DNA from: Herbaspirillum sp. alder98
GTDB taxonomy: Bacteria; Pseudomonadota; Gammaproteobacteria; Burkholderiales; Burkholderiaceae_D
DNA length: 64,000 nucleotides
Assembly: GCF_020179755.1 (NCBI RefSeq)
Contig: NZ_JAIUCY010000008.1
Location: 152,788-216,787, forward strand
Reading direction: 5' to 3'
Shown here piece after piece: positions 34,470 through 43,052 of the stretch (position 1 is its first letter; the number at the start of each line of letters is the position of its first letter). The position numbers were made by a program, and so were the translations under genes. The notes under the pieces were generated by a model. That model was not told the origin of the DNA. It saw nothing but the letters and a program-made list of their open reading frames with translations, and did not search any database.

Positions 34470-35497
34470 GACTTGCCTCCCTGGCTGGCCGGACGGACCT
34501 CGGCCGGGGCGGCGTGGCGGCCGCCCTTGAACAGTCTGCCCAGGTCGCCGAACAGCGATACGATGCCCTGGGGCAGCAGCAGCACGAAACCGATCAGCAC
34601 CGCGCCCAGCATCAGGTTGGGGTTGATGAAACCGAGGCCGCCGACATAGCTGGTCAGCCACTGCACGAAGAAACAGCCGATGATGGGGCCCAGCAAGGTA
34701 CCGACGCCACCGACCAGCACCCAGATGATGACCAGCGCCGACTGCGTCAGGCTGAACACGGTCGGGCTGGTGAAGGCGCCCCAGTTGGCGAACAGGCAGC
34801 CGGCCACGCCGGCCAGCGCACCGCTGATGGCGAACGCGGCCAGCTTGTACTTGCGCGAGTCGTAGCCCAGCAGGTCGACCCGCAGTTCGTTCTCGCGCAG
34901 CGCCACCACGACCCGCCCGAAGTGGCTGGACAACAGCAGGCGCAGTCCGATGTAGGACGCCATCAGGAACGCCACGCAGACCATGAAGAAGACTTCCGGC
35001 GACAGCACCTGGTCGGGCTGGAATGGCACGTTCAAGGTCGGAATCGACGGAATGCCATTGAAGCCGCCGATGGCCGCCTGGCCGATCCGGTACTGCTCGC
35101 CCGAGGTCGAGTTGACCAGGTTGAACAGGATCAGGGTCGCCGTCAGCGTGATCACGCCCAGGTAGACGTCACTGATGCGGCCGAAGAAGATGAAGTAACC
35201 CAGCGCCAGCGCAAACAGCGTCGGCACTGCGATGGCGACCAGGAAGGCACCGGTCGACTCGCCGAAATTGATCGCGGCGATGGCGTAGGCATAGGCGCCG
35301 AGACCGAAGAATGCGGCCTGGCCGAAGCACAGGATGCCGCCGTAGCCCCACACGAAACCGAGCGACAGGGCCAGGATCGACATGATCACGTAGACCGATA
35401 GCTCCATGAGCGTGAAGGTTTCCAGCAGCAGGGGCAGGGCAGCGATGGCGGCCACGCCCAGCAACAGGCAGGCGATGATGGGAATGCGATTGTTCAT
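34466..35497 (-). CDS. Urea/amide-type ABC transporter permease (UrtC/LivM-like)
   Basis: 343 residues. About eight to ten membrane helices with the LivM-family segments LALSLGFVWGYGGILCFGQAAFFGLGAYAYAI and ALRENELRVDLLGYDSRKYKLAAFAISGALAGVAGCLFANWGAF. The C-terminus is cytoplasmic and polar. It forms the channel with the second permease, encoded 1 bp upstream. The start was placed at MNNRIPIIACLLLG since earlier in-frame codons fall inside that gene. Confidence 0.88.
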   Translation of the reverse strand: MNNRIPIIACLLLGVAAIAALPLLLETFTLMELSVYVIMSILALSLGFVWGYGGILCFGQAAFFGLGAYAYAIAAINFGESTGAFLVAIAVPTLFALALGYFIFFGRISDVYLGVITLTATLILFNLVNSTSGEQYRIGQAAIGGFNGIPSIPTLNVPFQPDQVLSPEVFFMVCVAFLMASYIGLRLLLSSHFGRVVVALRENELRVDLLGYDSRKYKLAAFAISGALAGVAGCLFANWGAFTSPTVFSLTQSALVIIWVLVGGVGTLLGPIIGCFFVQWLTSYVGGLGFINPNLMLGAVLIGFVLLLPQGIVSLFGDLGRLFKGGRHAAPAEVRPASQGGKS

Positions 35498-35498
35498 G

Positions 35499-36365
35499 TC
35501 AGATACGTCCTCGGAAGAAGCGGCCGGTAATGCCCTGCGGCAGCAGCCTGACCAGAACGATGGCGACCAGCAGCAGGCCGACCTCGCCGATGACCGGCGT
35601 AGTGGCGAAGGTGGTGAGCTGGTTGACCGCACCGAACAGGCCCGATGCCGCCAGGGTGCCGGTGATGATCGAGGCGCCGCCGCCGATCACGGTAATGAAT
35701 GATTTGGCGACATAGGCCACGCCGATGGTGGGCACTACGCCCGTGATCGGCGCCAGCACGCCGCCGGCCAGCCCGGCCAGCGCCGCGCCCAGCGAGAAGG
35801 TGGCCGAATACACATGGGCCGGGTTGACCCCGAGCGCGGCCGCCATGCCGGGATTCTGCATCACGCCGCGCGCCACCAGGCCGAAGCTGGTGCGCGTCAG
35901 CAGCAGGTACAGGCCGGTCATGACGACCACCGCTACGGCCGGGATGAATACGGTGTACAGGCTGACCTGGTAGGCGCCGATGGTCATCGAACCCAGAGGA
36001 GAAGACAGGCCTATCGTGGTATTGCCGTAGATGGAGGTCACCAGGCCGATGAACAATAGCGAGAGTCCCCAGGTGGCCAGCATGGTGTCGACCATGCGGC
36101 CATACAGGTGACGCATGACGATGCGCTCGACGACGAACCCGATCAGGCCCACCACCAATGGCGCTATCACCAGCGTGGCGATCCAGATATTGAATCCTAG
36201 ACCGGACGCGGTGATGGCGGCATAGCCACCCATCATGATGAACTCGCCATGGGCGAGATTGATGACCTTCATCATGCCAAACACGATCGCCAGGCCGACA
36301 CTGGCCAGTAGCAGCGCGGCAATCGCATTCAACACCTCAAGACCTACAACGGCTGTGTAATCCAC
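35499..36365 (-). CDS. Urea/amide-type ABC transporter permease (UrtB/LivH-like)
   Basis: 288 residues, eight or so helices, with LLASVGLAIVFGMMKVINLAHGEFIMMGGYAA near the N-terminus, the LivH/UrtB fingerprint, and GLVARGVMQNPGMAAALGVNPAHVYSATFSLGAALAGLAGGVLAP as the coupling region. It lies 30 bp downstream of the binding protein gene. Function: inner-membrane channel subunit of the amide/urea-type importer. Confidence 0.88.
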   Translation of the reverse strand: MDYTAVVGLEVLNAIAALLLASVGLAIVFGMMKVINLAHGEFIMMGGYAAITASGLGFNIWIATLVIAPLVVGLIGFVVERIVMRHLYGRMVDTMLATWGLSLLFIGLVTSIYGNTTIGLSSPLGSMTIGAYQVSLYTVFIPAVAVVVMTGLYLLLTRTSFGLVARGVMQNPGMAAALGVNPAHVYSATFSLGAALAGLAGGVLAPITGVVPTIGVAYVAKSFITVIGGGASIITGTLAASGLFGAVNQLTTFATTPVIGEVGLLLVAIVLVRLLPQGITGRFFRGRI

Positions 36366-36395
36366 GAACTCCTCCTCTGGGACGATGATCTGCGC

Positions 36396-37622
36396 TTAAA
36401 CCTTGATCACGAATTGCTTGTTTTCGTTAGGGCTCTTGATCAGGTCGCATACCGCAGCGGTATCGACCGGTTTCTGTTGTTTGAAGCTTTCCAGGATCTT
36501 CCATTTCTTGTTCTGGCATTCGGCGATCTGGATGTCGAGCGTGCAGTGATGGGTGGCCGGATCGATGGTGACCTTGCCGCTGGGGCCGTCGAACGAAATC
36601 CCGGTCTCGAGCGCCTGGATGGTCTTGAGGCGATCCACCGAACCGGCCTTCTTCACGCCCAGCGCCCACAGGTGTACGCCCTGGTAGGTGGCTGCGGCCA
36701 GTTCGCCGATGTAGGGATAGCTGGCGCCGAACTTCTTGTGCCAGCGTTCCACGAAGGCCTTGTTGTTAGGTGTGTCGATCGACTCGAAGTAGCTGAAGGC
36801 GGTGACGATGCCGTCGGCTTCGGCCGGCGACAGCACGATGTGTTCGTTGCCGTTGTTGAAGGTGGTCGAGGCCATCGGGATTTTCTTGTTCATGCCGGCG
36901 GCCGCCCACTGGCGGTAGAAGGCCATGTGCGCGCCGCCCACCAGCACCGAGATCACCACGTCCGGCTGGGCCGCCTGGATCTTCTGGATGGTCGGGCCGA
37001 ACTGGTTCACGTCGAGCGGGAAGAAGTCGCTGGCCACCACCGTCGCACCCGATTGCGCGGCGTACTTCTTGATCCAGTCGTTGGTGATCTGGCCGTAGTT
37101 GTAGTCGGCCGCCACGACGTAGATCTTCTTGCCCCAGCGCTTGGTGATGTAAGGCACCAGCTTGTCGACATTCTGCGCCGGGGTCTGGCCGGTACAGAAG
37201 GTATTGCGGTCGCACACGCCGCCTTCGTACTGGGTGTTATAGAAATACAGCGTATTGAAACGCTTCATCACCGGACGGATCACTTCGCGCGAAGCCGAGG
37301 TGATGCCGCCGAACAGCGCCGTGACCTTGTCCTTCAGGGCCATCTGCTGGGCGTACTGGGCATACAGCTGCATGTTCGACTGCGGATCCATGGTGGCGAT
37401 GCTGACCTTCTTGCCCAACAGGCCGCCGGCGTCGTTGATTTCCTGCACGGCCAGCAGCATCGCATCCTGCATCGGCTTGCCGAGGATATCGAGTCCGCCG
37501 GAGAGGTCGTGCAGGCTGCCGATGACGATGTCATCAGACTTGGCCAGCGAGGTCAGCGGGGCGGCGGCAAGGGCGGCGGCGCCGGCCAGGGTTTTCAGCG
37601 CGTTTCTGCGGGTGAAGCTCAC
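36396..37622 (-). CDS. Urea/amide-type ABC transporter substrate-binding protein (UrtA/FmdD-like)
   Basis: 408 residues. The GTG start has CAGGAG seven bases upstream and gives a twin-arginine-like signal (SFTRRNALKTLAGAAALAAAPLTSLA). The mature protein (IVIGSLHDLSGGLDILGKPMQDAMLLAVQEINDAGG, FYNTQYEGGVCDRNTFCTGQTPAQNV) follows the pattern of urea and short-chain amide binding proteins such as FmdD and AmiC-like proteins. The likely ligand is an amide or urea-like compound, matching the amidase gene 69 bp upstream. Direct evidence for the ligand is lacking. Confidence 0.86.
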   Translation of the reverse strand: MSFTRRNALKTLAGAAALAAAPLTSLAKSDDIVIGSLHDLSGGLDILGKPMQDAMLLAVQEINDAGGLLGKKVSIATMDPQSNMQLYAQYAQQMALKDKVTALFGGITSASREVIRPVMKRFNTLYFYNTQYEGGVCDRNTFCTGQTPAQNVDKLVPYITKRWGKKIYVVAADYNYGQITNDWIKKYAAQSGATVVASDFFPLDVNQFGPTIQKIQAAQPDVVISVLVGGAHMAFYRQWAAAGMNKKIPMASTTFNNGNEHIVLSPAEADGIVTAFSYFESIDTPNNKAFVERWHKKFGASYPYIGELAAATYQGVHLWALGVKKAGSVDRLKTIQALETGISFDGPSGKVTIDPATHHCTLDIQIAECQNKKWKILESFKQQKPVDTAAVCDLIKSPNENKQFVIKV

Positions 37623-37691
37623 GTTGGATCTCCTGAAGGATGAGGGGTGGGACTGCGACGATTTATTGTTGATCTCACTGCGGTGCTGCAA

Positions 37692-39209
37692 TCAGGCCTG
37701 GCGCCAATCGACTTCCTTCTCGAAGCCGGCAGCCAGTTGGTACAAGCGACTTTCCTCGAAATGTCCGGCAATCAGCATCATGCCGATCGGGAGGCCATCG
37801 ACCATGCCGCATGGCACCTGCAGCGCCGGATGGCCGGTGATGTCGAACGGCGAGGTATTGGCCATCATTTCCCAGGCCCGCTGGAACACCAGCGGCAGCG
37901 GCGCATCGTCGGGCGGCAGCGGAGTGGCCTTCATCGGCAGTGTCGGCATCAGCAGCACGTCGTAATCGGCCAGCACCTGGTCATAGGCGGCGCGCAGCGG
38001 GCGCACCAGGTTCTGCGCCTTGGCGTAGTAGGTACCGCCGCCGGCGCGGGTCATGAATTCGCCGGCCACCATCGAGAACTTGAGGGTCTCGGACAGATCG
38101 TCGGCGCGCTCGCGCCAGCGTGCATGCGCTTGCATCATCGAGGGCAGGTACAGGCCCTTCCAGTTGAAGCCGAAGCCATTGCCTTTCATCATCTGCTGGG
38201 TCGAACCCTCGGTGATTAGCGCGCCCCAGATATGGGTACCCACGCGGTGCATCGGAATCGACACCTCATCCACCGTGGCGCCCAGGCGGCGCAAGGCGGC
38301 TGCCGCTGCACGTACCTTGGCGTCGACTTCGGGTTCGGAATTGTCCCAGCCGAAGCCTTCGGTGATGACTGCCACGCGCATGCCGCGCACGCCGCGTTCG
38401 AGTACGTCGGTATAGGGCTGCGCCTGTGCCAGGGCGTTCTGGCGTGGATCGAGACCGTCCGGGCCGGCGATGGCTTCCAGCACCAGTGCGTTGTCGGCGA
38501 CGGTGCGCGTCATCGGCCCGACGTGATCCACGCTCGATTCGATCGGCATGATTCCGGTGTACGGCACCAGGCCCCAGGTCGGCTTGAGTCCGACCAGTCC
38601 GCAGAAGGAGGAGGGCGTGCGAATCGAACCGCCCTGGTCTGCGCCCAGTGCGAAGTCGACTTCGCCGGCGGCCACCAGGGCGGCCGAGCCGGACGAGGAT
38701 CCACCGGCCGAGTAGCCATGCTTGAGTGGGTTGTGCACCACGCCCTTGGCGCCGGTATGTGAGCCGCCAGACAGGCAGTAGTATTCACAGTGCGCCTTGC
38801 CGGCTACGCTGGCGCCGGCGTCGAGCAAGCGCGTGATCACGGTGGCGTCCACTTCGGGGACATAACCTTCCAGCACCGACGAACCGTTCATCATCGGCAC
38901 CTCGGCCACGGCGATGTTGTCCTTGACGGCGAAACGCTTGCCCTTGAGCTTGCCGCCGGCGGCGCCCTTGATATCGGTCTTGACGTACCACGCATTGAAT
39001 TGATTTTCTGCCGCGCTCGGGAAGCGCCATGTGCCGCGTGCATACTTCACCGGCGGCAGGTCGACCTGCAACTGGTCCAGTACCTCATAGGTATGCGCGA
39101 CGGCTTCGAATTGCTGCCGATAGGCTTGCAGTTGCGATTCGGACAGCGTGATGCCGAACTCGCCGGCGATCTGGATGATCTGTTCCTGGTTCGGTGTTGG
39201 TACTGGCAT
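37692..39209 (-). CDS. Amidase, amidase-signature family, nitrile-hydratase-linked type
   Basis: 505 residues. The Ser-cisSer-Lys triad is visible as K96 (VKDN), S171 (AGGSSSGSA) and S195 (GADQGGSIR). These numbers coincide with those of the Rhodococcus enantioselective amidase, and long stretches ([53 protein letters not shown]) follow that subgroup. It hydrolyses carboxamides to acid and ammonia in the cytoplasm. Here it heads an operon with an amide/urea-type importer and is divergent from the aldoxime dehydratase gene. Indole-3-acetamide or aliphatic amides are possible substrates; this is inference. No nitrile hydratase gene is nearby. Confidence 0.9.
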   Translation of the reverse strand: MPVPTPNQEQIIQIAGEFGITLSESQLQAYRQQFEAVAHTYEVLDQLQVDLPPVKYARGTWRFPSAAENQFNAWYVKTDIKGAAGGKLKGKRFAVKDNIAVAEVPMMNGSSVLEGYVPEVDATVITRLLDAGASVAGKAHCEYYCLSGGSHTGAKGVVHNPLKHGYSAGGSSSGSAALVAAGEVDFALGADQGGSIRTPSSFCGLVGLKPTWGLVPYTGIMPIESSVDHVGPMTRTVADNALVLEAIAGPDGLDPRQNALAQAQPYTDVLERGVRGMRVAVITEGFGWDNSEPEVDAKVRAAAAALRRLGATVDEVSIPMHRVGTHIWGALITEGSTQQMMKGNGFGFNWKGLYLPSMMQAHARWRERADDLSETLKFSMVAGEFMTRAGGGTYYAKAQNLVRPLRAAYDQVLADYDVLLMPTLPMKATPLPPDDAPLPLVFQRAWEMMANTSPFDITGHPALQVPCGMVDGLPIGMMLIAGHFEESRLYQLAAGFEKEVDWRQA

Positions 39210-39285
39210 GGCTGATCTCCTGAAGAAGAAATGTCAGTGGCCCGGGAGGGGCTGCGCAACCTTCCATGAAGGTCGTCAAACTTAA

Positions 39286-39303
39286 CGTCAAAAATAATCG
39301 ACA
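39286..39303. promoter_or_regulatory. Operator-like inverted repeat, site 1 (CGTCAA-N6-TCGACA)
   Basis: CGTCAA-AAATAA-TCGACA, 77 bp upstream of the amidase ATG. One of five sites fitting YGTCRA-N6-TYGACA in the two control regions of this cluster. Confidence 0.6.
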
Positions 39304-39432
39304 ATTATGCTTGTCTTGACGCAACTCCGGGGCTGGAATCTTTTGTTTTTGTGCTGCGGCAGGTCTCATGGTGCTGCTGTTTTTATGAGTCCATCCGTGT
39401 CATGAACGCATCATAAATTCGCACATTTTTAT

Positions 39433-39450
39433 TGTCAACAAAGATCGACA
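39433..39450. promoter_or_regulatory. Operator-like inverted repeat, site 2 (TGTCAA-N6-TCGACA)
   Basis: TGTCAA-CAAAGA-TCGACA, 147 bp from site 1, in the AT-rich centre of the divergent region. Confidence 0.62.
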
Positions 39451-39666
39451 AAGTAAACCAATAATTTATAAAAATGAGTTTAAGATATTGATATGTAAGG
39501 CTATTTATTGATACATTTATGTCTGTTGTTGTGGACTGATGTATTTTTTAAGTCGTTTTCCGGTATTGAGTCACTGGCTTTTTTTAGACTTTGCGGCATT
39601 GCGGAAAAAGTGCGGTTGGGCAGTTTTGGTGCAATTTCCATGGTGTCATCAAGGTTTTTCAATTTT

Positions 39667-39684
39667 CGTCGAGCTATTTCGACA
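39667..39684. promoter_or_regulatory. Operator-like inverted repeat, site 3 (CGTCGA-N6-TCGACA)
   Basis: CGTCGA-GCTATT-TCGACA, 109 bp upstream of the aldoxime dehydratase ATG. Confidence 0.6.
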
Positions 39685-39793
39685 CCTGATGGTGCATTTT
39701 TATTGTGCGCTGCATTGTTTTGGGTAATTGGCGGGTCGGTTGGGTGGTGTGATTTGCGCCCGGCGGCCGGCTTTTAACAAGAGAGGAGAATTC

Positions 39794-40873
39794 ATGTTTG
39801 AGGTGTCGTATCCGCGCTCGGTCCCTGAGCGCCGCCCCGAGGGGCATCAGCCTGCGGCGCCCCGTTTTTCGCTGCGCTGGCCGGTGCCGCACCTGACATT
39901 GGTCAGTGTGTATTTCGGCATGCAGCGGGATGGATTGACGCGGGCGGACAAGTTGGCATTCTTTGCGCAGATCCGGTTTTTCCTGGCGCAGGCTGATGGT
40001 CCGCAGGCCGATGAGGTGATGCAGTGCATCGATGAGGCTGGCCTGGATAACGCCATCGTGGTTGCCTACTGGACCGATCCGACGCTCTATGCGCGCTGGC
40101 TGGCGAGTTCGGAATTCCGTTCCTGGTTCGAGGGGCAAGCGAGCGCTGCGAGTGGTGCGGGTGGTGATGTGGCTGGCTATTGGCTGGAGCCGGTGGTGGT
40201 GCCCTACGATCGTCACGAAACCATTTATTCGGCGCCTAACTATAAGGTGGGTTTTGCCCGTACGGCAGGCGCCGAGGTCGTGTCCATTACGACTAACGGT
40301 TTCTTTGGTGCGGCCCGCGATCGGCTGCCGTTATCGGCGGTGGATGTGCTGGAAAGTCCGGTGCATGGTGTGCTGCCACCGGCGGCAGCGCGCGCGTCGG
40401 CGCATGGCCACTGGATTGCAGAGCTGCCGCACAACGCCACGCTGCTGCGCTCGGGGCAGTATTGGGAGGGGGCGGGGCAGGAGCAGCTGGAGGATTATCT
40501 TGAGCGCCTGCAGCCCAAGCTGATGCGGGGCATGCAGCACTTGATGTCGACTCGTGGCGAGACCGGGTGCCTGTCGCTGCGCATCATGACCAATGTCAAT
40601 GAGGATGGAAGTCCGCGTTCCGAGACCTCGGTCTACGCTGGGTTCATGTCGATGGCGCAGCTCGAGACCTGGGCGGCCTCGCACGAGACGCATCTCGATA
40701 TCTATCGCCACGCCATTGCGATGAATCGCCTGCACAAGGAAAAGCGCGAAGTCGTGACCTGGCACGAACTGTTCGTGCCGCAGTTGGGCAATGTCTTTGA
40801 ATACATCAACTGCCATCCGATGACGGGCATCCTGCCTTATGCGCGCGCGTTGCGCGTGCAGGCAGGTGAATGA
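39794..40873 (+). CDS. Aldoxime dehydratase (heme-dependent)
   Basis: 359 residues. The family pattern of phenylacetaldoxime and alkylaldoxime dehydratases is clear: HLTLVSVYFGMQRDG near residue 33, GYWLEPVVVPYDRHETIYS, LLRSGQYW with Ser220, HETHLDIY with His300 as probable heme ligand, WHELFVP with His324 as probable catalytic His, and the end FEYINCHPMTGILPYARALRV. It dehydrates R-CH=NOH to a nitrile using ferrous heme in the cytoplasm. GAGAGGAG precedes the chosen ATG. It stands between the amidase operon and a TrmB-type regulator, with nitrilase and importer genes just beyond. It ends with a terminator and is monocistronic. Confidence 0.92.
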   Translation: MFEVSYPRSVPERRPEGHQPAAPRFSLRWPVPHLTLVSVYFGMQRDGLTRADKLAFFAQIRFFLAQADGPQADEVMQCIDEAGLDNAIVVAYWTDPTLYARWLASSEFRSWFEGQASAASGAGGDVAGYWLEPVVVPYDRHETIYSAPNYKVGFARTAGAEVVSITTNGFFGAARDRLPLSAVDVLESPVHGVLPPAAARASAHGHWIAELPHNATLLRSGQYWEGAGQEQLEDYLERLQPKLMRGMQHLMSTRGETGCLSLRIMTNVNEDGSPRSETSVYAGFMSMAQLETWAASHETHLDIYRHAIAMNRLHKEKREVVTWHELFVPQLGNVFEYINCHPMTGILPYARALRVQAGE

Positions 40874-40882
40874 CTCTGGTTT

Positions 40883-40918
40883 GGAGAGGCTCGGTCTTTC
40901 GGGTCTCTCCTTTTTTTT
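40883..40918 (+). terminator. Intrinsic terminator after the aldoxime dehydratase gene
   Basis: GGAGAGGCTCG and CGGGTCTCTCC pair over 11 bp with two G-T pairs, followed by TTTTTTTT. Confidence 0.85.
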
Positions 40919-40944
40919 GAGTTGCGCCCGCTGTGCTGGATTAT

Positions 40945-41682
40945 TTACTTATAGCGTTTGGACAGTTTCCATAGTGACTGGAACAGGCTTTTCTGTAATG
41001 AGGCCAGTTCGCGACTTTCGATGGTCAGTGCGTAGTTTTCATTCTTCGACGAAATATAGACCACCGTATCGTCGCTGATATAGGCGGTCATGCCCAGATC
41101 CAGTTCCGATGGTGCCAGGCGCAGTTCGCGCAGCTCGCTGCGGGCGGCAGGCCAGATCGGCTCGGTCTCGCGCGAGTACGAGCGCACCACGTCGAGCTGG
41201 ATGCCGCGTTCGATGCGCTCGGCAATATAGCCGTCCATCCAGGTCGGGCCAGGGATTTCAAGCAACTCGTGCATCGACAGGATGCCGTACAGGTGTTTCG
41301 ACTGGCAGTCCAGTGTGCTCCATAGTGCGCGCTGTATGCCTTCTTCGCCCTCGTGAAACCGGATGCGCGGCTTGCGCGGCGTGCTGTTGAACATCGAGCG
41401 CAACTCCGGCACCAGGTCATCGAGCATGCTGCGTGTCTGTTCCCATTCCTTGATCAGGATATTGGGGTCCGTTGGTATCACCTGGCGGATGCCTTCCTCT
41501 CCGTGCACTTGCGCCAGCAGTCCGCGGCGCTCGAGTCGGTTCAGCAGGTCGTAGCCGTTGGTGCGCGTCACGCCCGCCCGCATGGCCACCAGCGTCACTG
41601 GCGCGCTGCCTAGTTCCAGGGCGGCCAGATAGAAGCGCTGTTCCTTTTCATCCAGCCCGACTGCGGCAAGTTTTTCACGCAT
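40945..41682 (-). CDS. TrmB-type winged-helix regulator, paralogue 2 (candidate cluster regulator)
   Basis: 245 residues. The N-terminal winged helix (VGLDEKEQRFYLAALELGSAPVTLVAMRAGVTRTNGYDLLNRLERRGLLAQV) and the whole C-terminal domain (PRIRFHEGEEGIQRALWSTLDCQ, GILSMHELLEIPGPTWMDGY, TAYISDDTVVYISSKNENYALTIES) are homologous to the protein at 30892-31650. The gene is divergent from the nitrile-cluster importer and convergent to the aldoxime dehydratase. The palindrome TGTCGA-TAATAT-TCGACA lies 12 bp before its start, which suggests autoregulation. The ligand could be an aldoxime, nitrile or product; this is inference. Confidence 0.8.
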   Translation of the reverse strand: MREKLAAVGLDEKEQRFYLAALELGSAPVTLVAMRAGVTRTNGYDLLNRLERRGLLAQVHGEEGIRQVIPTDPNILIKEWEQTRSMLDDLVPELRSMFNSTPRKPRIRFHEGEEGIQRALWSTLDCQSKHLYGILSMHELLEIPGPTWMDGYIAERIERGIQLDVVRSYSRETEPIWPAARSELRELRLAPSELDLGMTAYISDDTVVYISSKNENYALTIESRELASLQKSLFQSLWKLSKRYK

Positions 41683-41693
41683 TCCATTCTCCT

Positions 41694-41711
41694 TGTCGAT
41701 AATATTCGACA
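41694..41711. promoter_or_regulatory. Operator-like inverted repeat, site 4 (TGTCGA-N6-TCGACA)
   Basis: TGTCGA-TAATAT-TCGACA, the most symmetric of the five sites, 12 bp upstream of the TrmB-type gene start and touching its ribosome binding region. Confidence 0.7.
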
Positions 41712-41781
41712 GAAATATATCGCGTGTATAGGCTATTTGAAAAGCATTGATTCGCCATAAATTAATTTATATTGAAATTTA

Positions 41782-41799
41782 TGTCGAAATTCTTTGACA
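41782..41799. promoter_or_regulatory. Operator-like inverted repeat, site 5 (TGTCGA-N6-TTGACA)
   Basis: TGTCGA-AATTCT-TTGACA, 54 bp upstream of the importer binding protein ATG. The TTGACA half could also serve as a -35 box. Confidence 0.62.
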
Positions 41800-41852
41800 T
41801 ATATTTTTGCTGGTTCTATATTTTCATCGCCGACTTAACTTTGGGGATGATC

Positions 41853-43034
41853 ATGAAGAAATTGCTTGCCGTACCCGCCATCGCAATGGCCCTGTCCGCC
41901 GCATTCATGGCTGACGTCAATGCCGAAGTGCTGAAGATCGGCGCCGTATTTCCGCTCTCGGGCGCCAACGCGCAGTTCGGCGCCAATGCGCGCAACGGCA
42001 TGGAGCTGGCGCTGGAAGACATCAACAAGAACCGCGCCGCAGGCGACAAGGTGCAACTGGTGTTTGCCGATGTGCCGGCACCCAATGGCGCCGCCGCTGC
42101 GGTGCAGCGCCTGGTCAGCCAGGATGGCGTGGTCGGCATCGTCGGTTCATTCGTCAGCTCGATCACGCTGGCGGCGTCGGAGGCGACCGAGCGGCTGGGC
42201 ATCCCGATGATCACCCACTCGTTTGCAGACCAGATCACCGGTCGCGGCTACAAGTTTATTTTTCAGGTCGCGCCCAAGGCGTCCACCTTCGGTGAGAAAC
42301 AGTTCGGTTATGCGGTTGAACTGGCCAGGCAGGCCGGCACCAAGATCGAGCGCATCGCGATCTTCTATGAAGACACGGCCTACGGCACCGCGCAGGCAGA
42401 AGGCATCCGCAAGGCCGCGCTCAAGGCCGGGGTGGAAGTGGTGATCGACGACGCCTATCCGCTGGGCATCACCGATGTGGCGCCGCTGATCAACAAGCTG
42501 CGGCGCTCCAAGGCGCAGGTGGTTTTCCCGGTGTCGTATTTCAATGACGGCATCCTGATCATCCGCACCATGAAGCAGCAAAAGGTGGAGCTGCCCATCG
42601 TCGGCGGCGCCGCTGGCTACATCATCCCGGACTTCCAGAAGGCGCTCGGGCCGTATGCCGAAGACGTGTTCTCGATCGCGCCGGCCAACTACGACAACGT
42701 GCCGGAGCTGGCCGCACGCTACAAGGCGAAATACGGCATGTTCATGGCGCATGAGTCGATCATGTATGGCGCCGCCTTGCAGCACATGGTGGCGGCCGCC
42801 GATCGCGCCAAGTCGCGCGACCCGGCCAGGATCCGCGACGCCATCACCCAGGTGCGCAACTGCGAGGGACTGGCCACCGGCATTCCGGGCGGCTGTACCG
42901 CGTTCGACGCCAACGGCCTGACCTCCAGCGCCTATCCGATCTTCGTGCAATGGCGCGGAGCCGACCTGGTCACGGTGTTTCCCGCCGCGGCCGCACGCCA
43001 GGCGCCGCGCTGGCTTGGCCGTGAAATCAAATAA
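41853..43034 (+). CDS. Branched-chain-type ABC transporter substrate-binding protein, nitrile cluster
   Basis: 393 residues with a signal peptide (MKKLLAVPAIAMALSAAFMADVNA). The mature part opens VLKIGAVFPLSGANAQFGANARNGMELALEDINKN, the LivJ/LivK-type fold. The ATG at 41853 with GGGGAT upstream was preferred to an ATG 81 bp earlier, because that extension is AT-rich, breaks the signal peptide and would include operator site 5. It captures the solute for the permeases and ATPases encoded next. Since the same operon ends in a nitrilase, the ligand may be a nitrile, aldoxime or related acid. The ligand is not shown by sequence. Confidence 0.86.
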   Translation: MKKLLAVPAIAMALSAAFMADVNAEVLKIGAVFPLSGANAQFGANARNGMELALEDINKNRAAGDKVQLVFADVPAPNGAAAAVQRLVSQDGVVGIVGSFVSSITLAASEATERLGIPMITHSFADQITGRGYKFIFQVAPKASTFGEKQFGYAVELARQAGTKIERIAIFYEDTAYGTAQAEGIRKAALKAGVEVVIDDAYPLGITDVAPLINKLRRSKAQVVFPVSYFNDGILIIRTMKQQKVELPIVGGAAGYIIPDFQKALGPYAEDVFSIAPANYDNVPELAARYKAKYGMFMAHESIMYGAALQHMVAAADRAKSRDPARIRDAITQVRNCEGLATGIPGGCTAFDANGLTSSAYPIFVQWRGADLVTVFPAAAARQAPRWLGREIK

Positions 43035-43052
43035 GCCGATGCCGGGGAAGCC

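Larger units (their letters stand above)
39210..39793. other. Divergent, AT-rich control region between amidase and aldoxime dehydratase genes
   Basis: 584 bp, strikingly richer in A+T than the genes around it, above all from 39400 to 39720. It contains three copies of the 18-bp inverted repeat (39286, 39433, 39667). An 89-codon open frame (39508-39777) exists but has no ribosome binding site or recognisable protein. Confidence 0.65.

Noticed and set aside
33054..37622. True leucine/isoleucine/valine importer
   Set aside because: The binding protein, the UrtD-like signature LSHGQRQW and the UrtE-like GMGK Walker A, plus the adjoining amidase, favour the urea/amide class.
39508..39777. 89-codon open frame before the aldoxime dehydratase gene
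   Set aside because: No ribosome binding site, overlaps an operator-like site, and the composition follows the AT-rich background. It is better read as control region.
41772..41852. N-terminal extension of the nitrile-cluster binding protein
   Set aside because: It would place 27 AT-rich codons before a normal signal peptide and cover operator-like site 5; the ATG at 41853 has its own ribosome binding site.
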